Below are positions 47,914-59,800 of a DNA stretch of 64,000 nucleotides, in pieces. Each line of letters starts with the position of its first letter. The first letter of the stretch is position 1. Source of the DNA: Amphimedon queenslandica (taxonomy: Eukaryota > Porifera > Demospongiae > Haplosclerida > Niphatidae). A model generated the notes under the pieces. It made no database searches, was not told the DNA's origin, and saw only the letters and a list, made by a program, of their open reading frames with translations. The stretch covers positions 219,639 to 283,638 of the forward strand of contig NW_003546244.1 in the NCBI RefSeq assembly GCF_000090795.2, given 5' to 3'. The position numbers and the translations under genes are program-made.

Positions 47914-48272
47914 TTACGCACAACATTCATTTTTAGTTTCGTCATCAAAGACGGATGCAATTGCATTTTCTGCACAATGTGCTGCTTCTTCACTTCTTGC
48001 ACTTTTAGTATCCATGACTCTTATTGTTACAGAATTGACCAAAAATTGAGTAGGGTCAATGAAGGCATAGTCACATCTGTGCCCTTTGCTGTAGGATGAA
48101 GCAGAAACACCAGTCAACTTAGCATCAAACTTTAAAACTTCAAGTTCCTACAAAATTTCTTAAAGTGTAGTGGAGATAAAACTTTTACCTTTTTAACTGC
48201 TCCATAAAGTTTCTGCCAAAATGCATCGTCTCTCTTTTGAGGTGAATAAATTTGTATTTTCAAGACCGACAT
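47914..48272 (-). CDS. Small uncharacterised protein A, 105 residues, of a head-to-head paralogue pair
   Basis: Two exons, 48189-48272 and 47914-48147, joined in phase 0. Sequence starts MSVLKIQIYSPQKRDDAFWQ and ends ETKNECCA. No signal peptide or TM segment; predicted to be a soluble alpha/beta protein. It shares with the divergent neighbour at 48323 the FW motif followed exactly nine residues later by a phase-0 intron, and the block NSVTIRVMDTKSARSEEAAH (neighbour: NAVSIDIRHPDQRRAEEAAL). The final CCA resembles a Rab-type prenylation end, but with so short a motif this is weak. I do not recognise the family. Confidence 0.65.
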
Positions 48273-48322
48273 TGCTTTGAGCCACACCTCTAAAATATTT
48301 CTTTCCAATTCCAGAGTGTGAG

Positions 48323-48905
48323 ATGGGCTCAGGGTTCAGCTACTTCGGCGGATCCTCTTCATCAATCATAAACTCTTCATTGCACCAAGAAGATCCGATT
48401 ATGTGGATAGTTGTCAGAGATGGAATTTCAGAGGAAATACGAGAAGATACGTTTTGGGAGGGCATGGTGAACAATATACATAATGTGAGTTTATTTTGTG
48501 TAATAATTATATATATCTCTGCTTTTTTGAAAATTAATTGTGACTTTGTTAGAGTTTATTGAGTCCTGCAGTTAATGTTCCAATGGCAGTTGTGCTTTCA
48601 GGGCACTCAATGACAGAAGAGATAGGAGCACATACATGTGCACAGCAAGCAGCTGTATCTTCTGAAACTTCAAGTGTAAATGCTGTTTCCATTGATATAA
48701 GACATCCTGATCAACGAAGAGCAGAAGAAGCAGCTCTTGCAGCATCAATTGTTATTAGAGATATGTTGGACCCTGGAAAGTAAGTATTTACAGCAAGTGT
48801 TAAAATTAATTCTGAATGCATACGTACTGCAGGACCTATATTAAAGTCAAATATGATGCTTTGGTATACTCCACTAGCAGGACTACAGAAGAATGTGCTA
48901 TGTAA
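48323..48905 (+). CDS. Small uncharacterised protein B, about 150 residues, N-myristoylation-like start
   Basis: Three exons: 48323-48483, 48552-48779, 48833-48905. It begins MGSGFSYFGGSSSS, which fits the N-myristoylation pattern (Gly2, Ser6). Then MWIVVRDGISEEIREDTFWE, a phase-0 intron nine residues after FW, VPMAVVLSGHSMTEEIGAHT, and NAVSIDIRHPDQRRAEEAAL; it ends TEECAM. The middle and C-terminal parts align with protein A on the other strand, 50 bp away. No TM segment. Function unknown; if acylated it would be membrane-associated and signalling-like, but that is inference. Confidence 0.65.
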
Positions 48906-49243
48906 ATCTTTATTAGCAATCTCACTAGTCTAGAACTTTGCTTTCATAGTGTGTTATGTCTTTTAATTTAAATATTATAGTAATATGGTTGAGTACACAA
49001 TTCAATTATTTACTATAACTGCTTTTTAAGGTCATTAGGAAAGTGTAATGGCAAAAATGCACCCAATAACTGAACCAAGCTGTCAACAAAATAATATAAA
49101 ACATGCTAATTATGTTTAGCTGTACTTATGCACCCACTCTTTCGAAACGCCTCTGCAATGTCACATATGCACGCAAAATTACATCAAAATGATACTCTTC
49201 CTATAAATAGTATAGATACTCTTCCTATATAATAGTATAGTTA
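48906..49243. other. Convergent 3' region, protein B / death-domain gene
   Basis: 338 bp, AT-rich. A short imperfect duplication of GATACTCTTCCTATA lies near 49192-49230. No gene seen. Confidence 0.5.
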
Positions 49244-50992
49244 TTATACTTCTGATGAAGTTATTGTAACTAGCTGATAGTTCCGGTTTGTGTATGAATT
49301 GAATTTAGTTCTACAGATTTTGTAGCAGAAACAAAATGAATACACCAAATTAAAAATGAAGAGGCTGAATATCAGTAAACCAGGAAATAATAAAAGCCCT
49401 TTCTGTCGCTTCTGATCACTTATGAGCAACTTAACACTATTTTCTAACGAGCAAGTACCTTCAATGTCATTAGTAACAGACACTAGTATACATTTTTGCT
49501 CATAAGTGTAGTCAAATTGACTTCTGAGAGTAATGTGAGCAGAATCTGCAGTGCTAAGGTCCTTAGAAGAATGAGGCACATTATTTAAGCTGTCAAAACT
49601 GTATGATCCTTGATATATGAGCATATCCATTGCACAGCATGAGTCCCTTGGAGAGCAAGCAATATTGTAGAAATCTGTCCGTGTAATAGTGTAGTTAACA
49701 TAGTCTTGATTTGACTCATTGCTTATGTCATAACACCAGTTTCCATCGCCAGGATCATTGCAATTAAATCCCTGGAAGCCACCATAGACAGCTGTAGAGT
49801 ATGTACCGTAATCAGAAAATACCCAAAGAAAACACGAATCACTTGTAGACAATGATGATCTTAATGAGGATAATTTAAACTGAAATATGGAGCCTTTGAC
49901 CATGTAAATATAAGTATAACGAGTGACATTGTACCATGTGTATGTTGGCTTAAACTCTGAGCAATCCAATGCTGTAGCTTTACCAGTACACCATGCATCA
50001 TGCTCTGTATCAATCTTGAGATTAAATCCAGTAATGAAATCGCTAACACTGAAGAGTACAGTAGTGCCAGGTTGACCAAGTACAGAATAGTCTTTGAATG
50101 ATGGATTTGTTAGTAGTATTGGGATTGTAGTGAGAGAGATAATGAATAATCCAATCAATATTACAAGGAACAGCACCCAACGACATGTACTTGAAAGTTT
50201 ACAGCAACCTAAGCAAATACCGGGGGGGGGGGGTATATAGTTGCAATAATCATGATCAAGATGATGGAATCTAATATTTACCTTTTCTTGTAGATGTTCC
50301 TGTGGTACTACTGTGTGAATTGTCCCTTTCAATGTCATCATCATCATCACCTAAATAAGGAAATTCTTAGATTCTAATCTACAACTAAACTCACAGTGAA
50401 AGGATGTTGATGTAGTAGTAGTAGTAGATGCCAAAACTAACTGAAGCTGTTCCTGCTGTTTACTTGCATCTAACTCATTGCTATTCTTCCAGTGAAGAAG
50501 AATGTGATAACCAAATAATTGCGAGTCATCGTGATACATTTTATACAAAGAGTCGATGACATTCTGCCTGACTCCCAAGGCAATGGCAACATGTTCTACT
50601 TGAGCATGATTGTAATCCTTCATTACAGACATCAAGTGACTCTTTGTTAGTTCTAATTAAAAGATAACAGTGTTAATATATTGTTCTAGCTAGCAGTATA
50701 TATATATACCTATTTCACCATCTTGCTCTTCTCCAAACACAGTCCTAGCAAGTCCTCCAAGATCACAGAGTTTCAGTGCACTACTCAATTCCATTCTAGC
50801 CTCAAATTCAGATTCCAATTCACAGGCCTCCCACCACTTTTGCAACAGCTTGTAAGCAAACATTTCTGAGTCTTCCATGTAAACATGACGAAACATTGAG
50901 ATGTGCCTTTGATCAACTTTCAGTTGAACAGCAACTTTCTCTGCCTGTACAAATGTCAAGCAGCCAGCAAGATGAAGCAAAGATACCTCCAT
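49244..50992 (-). CDS. Double death-domain, two-TM ectodomain protein (novel architecture)
   Basis: Exons: 50710-50992, about 50388-50655, about 50288-50352, and 49244-50211. Exon 1 encodes a death-domain fold (LAGCLTFVQAEKVAVQLKVD...AYKLLQKWWEAC...LSSALKLCDLGGLARTVF). Exon 2 encodes a second, shorter one (MKDYNHAQVEHVAIALGVRQ...GYHILLHWKNS...LQLVL). An acidic linker (CDDDDDIERDNSHSSTTG) leads to TM1 (RWVLFLVILIGLFIISL), an ectodomain of about 230 residues with sequons (NVT, NES, NYT) and many Cys, then TM2 (LLLFPGLLIFSLFIFNLVYS) and a cytosolic tail. Topology predicts cytosolic death domains, the reverse order to TNF receptors. The membrane part is homologous to the gene at 29770-30969. Likely a receptor-like apoptosis or innate-immunity protein, but this is inference. 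Confidence 0.75.
50222..50232. repeat. Poly-G run in intron
   Basis: Eleven or so G in a row on the plus strand (poly-C in the pyrimidine tract of the minus-strand gene's intron, close to the acceptor). A similar run lies at 25569-25579. Both are places where base count may be unreliable. Confidence 0.8.
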
Positions 50993-51161
50993 TCAACTTT
51001 ATTATTGTGTACGAATATGCAAGGTGATGCTTTATATAACGTGCACATCAGATGATTAACTTTCAGTTAGGAAGTTTCTTTAGCTTATGTGTATTTTATT
51101 ATAAGAAAAGAACTAGGAATCAAAGGAGCAATGCCTATCAATTGAAAAATGCAACAAAAGT

Positions 51162-54100
51162 TCACAGAGTCTGGACCAAAGACTCCACTTCGCTCCTGGA
51201 TTGCTTTAACTTCTTCTTGCTAGCATCCTCTTCTTTAGCATAAGCTTGTTGACTAGTGCGCCCAGATACAGCCTATACAATAAAGAGAATTATAAAAGTA
51301 TCCTCCACTCATCAAATATAGCTTACAGCATCAGCTTGGGAACGCAGTTGACTCAATATGTCCGAAATTTCAGTCATTTTCTTTACAATGGTTGTTACCT
51401 ATATCATGTAACAAATAAATTATAAATTAGTAACATACTTATAGTTGATTACATTACTTAAAAGCTTACTTTAGTACTGGCTTCATTATCAATCTTTCTC
51501 AACTGATCTTGTTGAGCCTCAATGTTCTTACCATAGGCAGCAAAACGCTCCAATGTATCACTGCAAGTTGAATTAAAAGCACGGTGATTCTAGTATGATT
51601 AAATAGTGATTAAAATACTAGCTGTAGAGAATTTACTTTACTCTTCTTGAATGACTCAACAGCACCAAGAAACTGATCCACTAACCTAAAACGACTGTCA
51701 ACAAAATTGACAATGTTCTCTTTTAAAACAGCTGCCTGTTGCCGAGCCACGACTTCTGGATCCTACCAATGCCATATAAACTACGGCCTCACTAGCCTGG
51801 ATTAGCTAACCTTAGTGATTGAGAAATCAAGACGGACAAGGAAAATAATAAATAAAAAGAATAAGAACAGTGCGCCAATGAGTAAAAACGGTTCCTGAAG
51901 CAACAGGTAAGACTCAAAGTCATACTCCAGCTATAAAACAGACTAACATTAGTCATAACAGCTAAAAGGGGGACTTGCTTGAAAATTCAAAATATGCTGT
52001 TCTACCAGATTATATGCTTTAGCAATAATGACAGGACGACCAACAGTATCAAGATAGGTGCTATGAACAGAGGTAGCTTGATCATGCACAGGGTAAGGTG
52101 GTAGGAAATTAATATTCCTAATAATAATAGCAATAATAATAATTATTATTATCATTATTATTATACTTGGAGCCTTCAGGAAGGATAATTTTGACAGTGG
52201 CTTCATCTATGACCTGATCATCATAGACGTGATCTACAAATCTCATGTCCAGGACAAAATGGCTAGCCTGGTGATACAAATACTCATAAGTGGGGACATT
52301 ATAGCCAATGTAGTAGTATGTCTGCCAACCACCAAACAATGGAAACCTATACAATGATATGAGAAAGTGACTCATGAAATGAATCATGATGAACTTTTTA
52401 GAATAATTTAAGTATATGATATGCAAATTATATCATTAAAATAACAAAACACGAGGAACAGAAACTATTCAAGTTTGTATATCATGATGACGCAAAAGGG
52501 CTTGACAATCATATGACATATGCCAATGAGGAAATGGAGCAAACTACAGACTTAGGGTATGCCTCAAGGGGTCAATTATTACAGTTTGGGTATTAATAAA
52601 AAACAATTTTAGTGATTGGACATGACCCACACATTGAGAGAGTTTAGGTGAGGTCACACTAAACCATGACATCAATTATGATGCACACTTGCTAAAAAGG
52701 CAATGTAATAAAAAATTGGCCTAAGGCAGTTCCTTGCTGACGATAATGACAGAGTATTACAACTCCCTTATCTATCATTTATGTAGCCGCTACATCAAAA
52801 CAATGGTACTGATTAAATCTATCATTAAAGTATGAAAGCTAAATAAGGAAATTATTTTATTTTGCTTTTGCTAACCTAATCAGTTTATCATTGTTTCAAT
52901 GTAGCGACTACAAAGCTCAGTAGCCAAAATAATAAAAAATAAATAAATAATCATGAGCAAAATGACATGATACGTGTATATAAATTAGCAAATAAAAACT
53001 TTCATTATGCTACAGTATGTGTCAATATGTATAACATCAGCTATTATCATAATTTAATAAGCACTGTATGCCATGCAAGGAGAGATCACTAAACTGAAAA
53101 TGCCGAGTGCTGTCAAGTAGCGTGGGTTTACCACAAAGCATGCTAAGTGAGCTGACAAGCACATGGTATTAGGAGCAACTTTGAAAATTTGTAAAAAATC
53201 CAATCTTGATCGGAATCAGCTCAAACTATGTACACAACATAAGAACATGTATAATGTATTTTTTTAATTATTAAAAAGAGAAAATTCTCTCCTTGTGATT
53301 TTTGTGGAAATACCCTTTATCATAGTACAGGGTCTTTGGCATAATATTTGAGCAACTGACAAGAACATGCATGAGCACTGTGGCAAAATCCTATGAAAAG
53401 CAATGCAAGTAGCAACTATACAATGGAAGCATACGCAATACAAGGACAAGCATCTACCTTGGTCTTATGATTAGCTCAGTATAATCTTCAGAGTTCCTAA
53501 GGTGCGATGTTGAGATATTACCAATCTCATCCCGATAATACACATCCTGGGCAGCAGCAGGCAACAATGTGGTATAACTCTTGACAGCGCTATGACCACT
53601 GTTAGGATTACGCTGATAATCAAAGCGAGAAAAAGAACCCTTTAGCAAAGCCCCTATGAAATAAAAAGGCATAAGATATATCACTAATGTATTGGGAACA
53701 TTTAAAACATACCACTGTGATGGACACGAATGTGTTCTTCAACTTGAATGACTCCCCAATGAGATACCTGTATAACTCGTTCAAAGGACTTTATCGTTAG
53801 GAAAGGATTGTTATTCTCGTAATGAAGGGTCATGCGGGCATTGCTAAAGGGGGCCAAATCAGTGTAGGGCCCATAGCTAATTTTAGCTCCGTCACTCGTG
53901 ACTGGACTAACGCGTGTGTAGGACTCGATATTAGAGGAAGACAATTTAATTTCTGTATTTTGGGTCTTTGAGCGATACGGTAAGAACACATATGCATTGC
54001 CAACAAACTGGACAAACTGTTTTTCGAACTGGGTGATCTCTTTAGGGAAGGCAGCAATGACACGAGAGAAAACAGTATTGACAACGACATTCGTGGTTTC

Positions 54101-54494
54101 TTTAGGTGTGAGTGGAGACGCAAAATCAATTCGATATGTCATGACGCCGGGATGAGAGCCAACAGTCGTCTTTTCAAGGGATAAAGATTCCTTTGTTTTC
54201 CCCTATGCACAATGATAATAAAAAATTATTCGTCTTATTAAAAAGACTCACTTTTGCTTCAATATAGGCTAGTTTGTCACTCATGACATTGTCAACTGTG
54301 TAAAGAAATGAATTGGCCGGGAGGTCGCCTTCATTTAAAATGGTCAACGAAACCCCTTGTTTTACGACTTGAGAAGTGAGATCGAGTTCACGAGAGGCCC
54401 TAGTGATCAGTATCTTCTCATCAGGTTCCTCGGCATACAGAACACTCAGTGAAGACAACAAGACGAGACCCACCACAATCCAAAACCTGGCCAT
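51162..54494 (-). CDS. RPN1: RPN1 (ribophorin I), oligosaccharyltransferase subunit
   Basis: Starts [20 protein letters not shown] (signal peptide) at 54494 and ends ESLVQTL at 51162. Ribophorin I hallmarks include [79 protein letters not shown] and [15 protein letters not shown], with one C-terminal TM segment ([17 protein letters not shown]) and a cytosolic coiled coil ([20 protein letters not shown]). It is the large lumenal subunit of the ER oligosaccharyltransferase, which N-glycosylates nascent proteins. One intron (about 52348-53456) is over 1 kb and carries repeats; the others are short. Confidence 0.94.
52785..52927. repeat. Imperfect inverted repeat (MITE-like) in RPN1 intron
   Basis: GTAGCCGCTACATCAAAACA on the left faces TGTTTCAATGTAGCGACTAC on the right, about 140 bp overall with AT-rich interior. 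It may be a small foldback element; no target duplication was identified. Confidence 0.5.
53165..53400. repeat. Dispersed intronic repeat copy
   Basis: In the long RPN1 intron. Blocks: AGCAACTTTGAAAATTTGTA, CGGAATCAGCTCAAACTATG, ACACAACATAAGAACATG, TAGTACAGGGTCTTTGGCAT and GTGGCAAAATCCTATG. The block CAGCTCAAACTATGTACACA is also the core of the satellite units at 9189 and 33362. Confidence 0.65.
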
Positions 54495-54720
54495 TCTTTT
54501 CAAACACGACACGTGGTGATACAATATTACTTTGTATCTAATTGAACGAGTAATGGATGTATACGGCCAAAATGCTGGCCGCCATTTTGTTTTTAATTAA
54601 TCAAGAATAAAATAATAATAATAATAATAGACACAAACTAATCCAATCTAAGAACAGTTTCTAAATAACATACAAATGTCGACTGACACGACACACATCT
54701 GTAAGCAGCTAAAACTTGGT

Positions 54721-54871
54721 TTAGAACTACAGTAGAAACAGGTAAGCACAAGAGAAAGCAGCAAAAAACTCACATTTTTGAGAAATTCTTCTGCAACAAT
54801 ACGGGCACGTGCATTTAGCGAGATTTTCATTTCACTGATTTCTTTGTCAATCTCTTCCATAAACTATACAT

Positions 54872-54913
<42 letters not shown>

Positions 54914-55704
54914 ACTGTAAATTACCATATAAGGGTGTAAAATAAACAAACCTGTATAACAAAATCCACTAGTTTGTGTTTGTACATTTGTTCGGTATGG
55001 AAGTTAGTTATTAAGAAACTAATGTCATAACCCTGAGGAGAGAGGAGAGAGAGAGGGAATATGAGTGAGTTGTAGCCACAATGTGACAAGTACTTCAATT
55101 GGTTTTCTCCTCAGGACAAAGAAATGCTCAGCCCTCATCATCATGAATCGCATGAACTTCTTGCAGAGAATCTTCTCAATCTCATCAGCCTTGAAGAGAG
55201 AGAGAAAGAGGGAAAGAAAGATAAGAGAGAGGAGAATAATATGAAAGGGAGATTATTTCTTACTGACATGTATATCCAATGTCATGCTTAGTACAATCCC
55301 ATTACAGTTAATAACAGCAATAAAGTGTCCCAAAAGTACTTTATAACAACTAGTATTAGGTTAATGTTACCTGTTTGATGGCAATGGAGACTCTTATCGA
55401 ATTGACTGAACCCTCAATCAAAACCTTCTCTTTCTCATTTCTACTAACAACAACAGGAGTCAGTAGCAGCTCTTTGCTACTTCTACAAATGTAAAGGAGT
55501 CAACACTGCCAAAAAACCAGACCACAGCCTCACTTGACTTCAACTTCAGGCTTGTTGTGTCTTTCTACAACTTGGGATTCAAAGTTCTCAATGCACAGGG
55601 CAGCAGTCAGAGTACTCCTGACGGCATTAAGGTACGGCTTTAACGTAGCAGACTAAAATAAAGGACTGTGAGTAGCTGTATCAGAAAGAGAACAAACTTA
55701 CCAT
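54721..55704 (-). CDS. ARPC4: ARPC4, Arp2/3 complex subunit 4
   Basis: The protein is nearly identical to animal ARPC4: [119 protein letters not shown] and EEFLKNF at the end. It is one of the core subunits that hold the Arp2/3 complex together for branched-actin nucleation. Two oddities: the first coding exon is only the ATG (55702-55704), and the last coding exon contributes only TTC TAA (54721-54726), giving the conserved final Phe. The intron before that last exon is about 45 bp. Confidence 0.94.
54876..54911. repeat. (CA)n microsatellite
   Basis: About 17 CA units in an ARPC4 intron. Confidence 0.9.
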
Positions 55705-55883
55705 CTTTACTCCTTCCTATGATTATAGGTTTCGCTACTGAGCATGCGCAACCACGCCCACAATAACAATCGTTGGTTTAGCCACGCCCACCTTCCACCT
55801 CCCTCCTTTTGCTGCAGTGTGGTCCAATTGTCTTGAAATTATCCTCAAAGTCTCTCCTAAACCTTGCTTAGTTTTTGGATAAT
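55705..55883. promoter_or_regulatory. Bidirectional promoter region ARPC4 / TMEM258
   Basis: 179 bp with TGAGCATGCGCA (55739-55750, one mismatch to the NRF1 consensus) and two direct CCACGCCCAC boxes (55752-55761, 55782-55791). Confidence 0.6.
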
Positions 55884-56342
55884 TATGGTAAATAAGCTAA
55901 AATTTGATGCTATTAATAATAATGTTAATAATTATTATTACTATAAGTGTAACAAAATAATAATAGTATAATTTTGCAGGATTTAGACAATTATGCAAGA
56001 TATGTGAGTCCTGTTAATCCAGCTGTCTATCCTCACTTGGCTGTGATATTGTTAGGGATTGGTCTCTTTTTCATGGCTTGGTTCTTTGTGTATCCTCCCT
56101 CAGTAATAATAAATGCATATAACCATGTATTATAATTGTATTATTTATTTATTGCATTACAATTTCATCAATAGTTATGTGTATCTATTTTTCTTAACGT
56201 GCTTTATCATGGCAGATATGAGGTAACGTCCACCAAGTTTTCTCGTCGCATAATGAAGGAACTCTTGGTCTCGTTGTGGGCAGCCGTTTTCACTGGGTTT
56301 GGCACTCTGTTTTTGCTCTTATGGGTGGGAATTTACGTTTAG
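55884..56342 (+). CDS. TMEM258: TMEM258, small oligosaccharyltransferase subunit
   Basis: Three exons: 55884-55886 (just the ATG), 55980-56089, 56216-56342, about 79 residues. The sequence reads [20 protein letters not shown], then TM1 ([17 protein letters not shown]), the loop [20 protein letters not shown] and TM2 ending [10 protein letters not shown], matching TMEM258 over its whole length. TMEM258 is the animal equivalent of yeast Ost5 and part of the ER oligosaccharyltransferase, the same complex as RPN1, encoded about 1.4 kb away on the other strand. Exon 2 ends TTT GT and exon 3 starts A TAT, restoring the conserved Val-Tyr. Confidence 0.94.
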
Positions 56343-56459
56343 AACATAATTCTTTTTTTCATTACTCTCCAAGAAAAAATTAATTATTATAATTTAATAT
56401 TTACGTGGGCGTGATTTGGTTCTTATGGGCGGGGTAATAGGTGGAGCTTAGTAAAAAAT

Positions 56460-56779
56460 ATGGCGGGTCACACCTCTCAAGAGAAAGAAGCACTCCGTAG
56501 TGTCGTCCTATCTTCGTTCTCTACGATACTCAGCGGGGACCAGCAGGAGAGGAAGAATGCAGAAGAGGAGCTGAGAGCATTGGAAGTGACTGAAGGTTTT
56601 GGCTTGAGGTTGAGTGACATTAAAACAAGACTCCTCCCCTCATCATTTAGGTTTTGGGCTAGTCCTCGTAGAGATCACCTTGATGACTGACGGCCCCATT
56701 GCCTGTAGACAAGTGAGGAACATTAAAAATATATTTCAATTTTTTGCATTAAAACACATGCAATGGGTCACTGTATGAA

Positions 56780-56816
<37 letters not shown>

Positions 56817-59800
56817 CACTATTATTATTATTTCAGCTTGCTTCAGTTATTTTAAAGCAGTACGTCAAGAGTCACTGGTCTGAGGAGAGTGGAGAGTACA
56901 GTGTTCCTCCTAGCGAAGATGCCAAGTCTGTCATTAGAGAGCTGCTATTAAGAGGATTGGCTGATCCTTTAAGTAAAATACGTGCAACTGTGGTACGTCC
57001 ATGCAACGGGTTGTATTGCAATTATGCTACATTTTCCATAGGCTTATGCTGTCTCTGCGATTGCTCAGCACGACTGGCCAGAAAACTGGCCTAACTTGTT
57101 TGACCAGTTGATGGTTGGCGTGGGGTCTGGGTCCCCTGATTTAGTTCACGGGACGATGAGGGTTTTGACCGAATTTTGTCAAGAGATCACGGATACTCAG
57201 GTACCTCACGTCTGCCCCGTTATATTGCCTCAACTTCTGAGAGTCATCGGATCTCCTCAAGTAAGTATTATTAATCTTATTAATTTTCAATTATTATTAT
57301 TTTTATTAAGGTTTACAGTATTCGTACCAGAAGCAGGGCCATTAGTATATTTAGAACTTTATCTCAACTCATCTATGCAATGTCTGCTCACCTACCAGTA
57401 AGAACCAAATTGAAAATTATTATATTACTAGTAGCATTTTTAATAATTAGTACTTTATAATCTTTAATTAGGAAGCTCCTCTGAGTTTATTATTTCCGGT
57501 CCTCCCATCATATATTGAACAGTTTGTCCAACTACTCAATAGTAATGATGAGTTCAGCAGTGATCCTGGCCTCCGTAAAGAGATCATTACATCACTCAGC
57601 AAGCTATTGGAATGGTTTCCTTCTCTGCTGAGACCTCACCAGATGACCATTGTCACACCTATATGGAATGTCCTCATCTCCAGCTCGGAACTGTATCCAT
57701 TATACATGTACATGTATATGTATTTGCATGCATGGTGACCATTGTAGAACCTTGTACATAATCTATACTTAATATTGCCCAGATATTATTATAATGATTT
57801 TATTGTTTCTTAACAGTTTTGTGTACAGTTATAATACAAATGTTGTCAAGTGTTCAGACGGATCCATTGATGTGTATGATAGTGATGGAGAAATTATTAA
57901 CTTTGACTCTGGTAAGCAAATACGATTCACATGTATATGACATTTTCCCTTCATCATGTAATTTTATTGCTGAATACTAATATAGTCTTGTTTGCCATTT
58001 TTCGATTCATTGCTATACTATTGGAATGCGGTCGTCATCCACAATTATTTCTTCCTATTATTCACAAGTTGGTCGATCTCCTCACATCACTCATGCAGAT
58101 TACATCAGAGCAGGTGCTTCTGACGGCATTTGTCCTTGATATGTTGTTTTTCATGCTCAGGTAATACTCTGGGAAAATGACGTGTCACGTTATTTAGAAG
58201 ATGATGACAACGAATTGGCTTTTTCTGTTAGATTAGGCGCTTTTGAACTTCTGCAGGTGAGCACACAGTATCTATATACTTATGATATGATGCTATTATT
58301 ATGCAGCAATTATCTGAGGATACTAACCTGAGAAGTTCAGTATGTGAGGCCATTAACAATACCATTGAGAGGAATTTAACTCAAGACTCCAGTGGGGATT
58401 GGTGGAAGGTGAAGAGATGCACAAGATTGTACTAGTATCTGTTATTGTTGTTCTTTTGTTGTTTAGATTCGTGAGGCATGCTTGTGGATAGTAGGCTCCA
58501 TTATAATTGATGGTAAAAAGCAGTCAGTGGGTTTCAACGGAGAAGTTTTTGTCGATAATGTTCTCATACCAAATTTAATGTCATCTGGTATTCAATTAAA
58601 TTCACTTAGTCATCATTATTATTATTATTATGTTTGTTAGTTTCACCATTCCTCACTGGTAGATGCTTATGGCTTGCTGGAAAGATGTGCGATCAGCTCA
58701 ACTCGGAAACTTTAAACAAGTCATTTACACTCTAAATCCAAGTCCTTTTTATCATCATTATAGATGCTTACAAGCAACTGTGTCCGGCCTTCAGCCATCA
58801 CAGAACGGCATTGTTAGAATAATGGCAGCAAAATCCTGTTACTCGTATGTTAATGGAAATATTAATGAATTACTCTATTTGTATTTTAATGTCAATAGTT
58901 ATTGTATGCTATTAAAGGAGTCAGATAGACACTCTGTTGTTGTTCCCTATCTCTCCTATTTCATTAATGACATATGCACCATTTCATCAGAGTCTCATGA
59001 AGACCATCTATTCATTGCATTGGACTCACTCCAGAAAGTCTGCCAGGTCTGCCCATCATCTTTATGCACTCTCTCTGAAAGCATCAGTAATACTTTTGTA
59101 TCTCTAGTTTGATGATAGGGTCACTGCTGTTCATGCTGAAAAGCTAGTTCCTCTAAGCCTGTCGTTATTCTTAAAATTCTCTCATGGTACATGCGCACAT
59201 ACGTGTACATTGCATAGGTAATATTTGTCTTCAATATAGACCCCATGACTAGCTCTTGCTTGGAGGAGCTCTTTGCATGCTTAGCTGCTAATGTTGGCTG
59301 TCATGCTTTGCTTCACAGTAGGATTGTACCAGTTGCCATTGAGCTTCTATCGGCCACTGAGTCCCAAGTACCTTTGGGAATGATTTCGGTACAATTATTA
59401 TCAATAATAACTGATTGTCAGATTGTGGCTCTCTCTTTGTTCATAGGCTGTGCTAGATATACTGGTGGTGGTCATTAGAGGGTGTGTGCCACCTCTCCCT
59501 CCTCCTTTCCTAGATGAACTGTTCAAGGTTGTTGTAAGGAAGATTTTAGTATCTGAAGACTCTGCCATACTCCAGGTGCTGATAGTAATAATGCAATCAC
59601 TCCACCATTTATAGAAATTATCAATAATTATTAGAGTGGTGGAGAATGTGTTAGAGCATATTTATCAGTTGCTTCAGATCAGCTTATCACATGGTAAAGA
59701 TGTTATTGTGCATTTATGCTTTGTTTTAATGGAAATATTTAACTATTTTTTAAAAATGTGTGTATCACTGCACAGGGTTGATGAGTCAGGGCAGTCAGGA

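Noticed and set aside
48892-48905. A prenylation (CaaX) signal at the end of protein B (ECAM)
   Set aside because: The Cys is third from the end, not fourth, so it does not fit CaaX.
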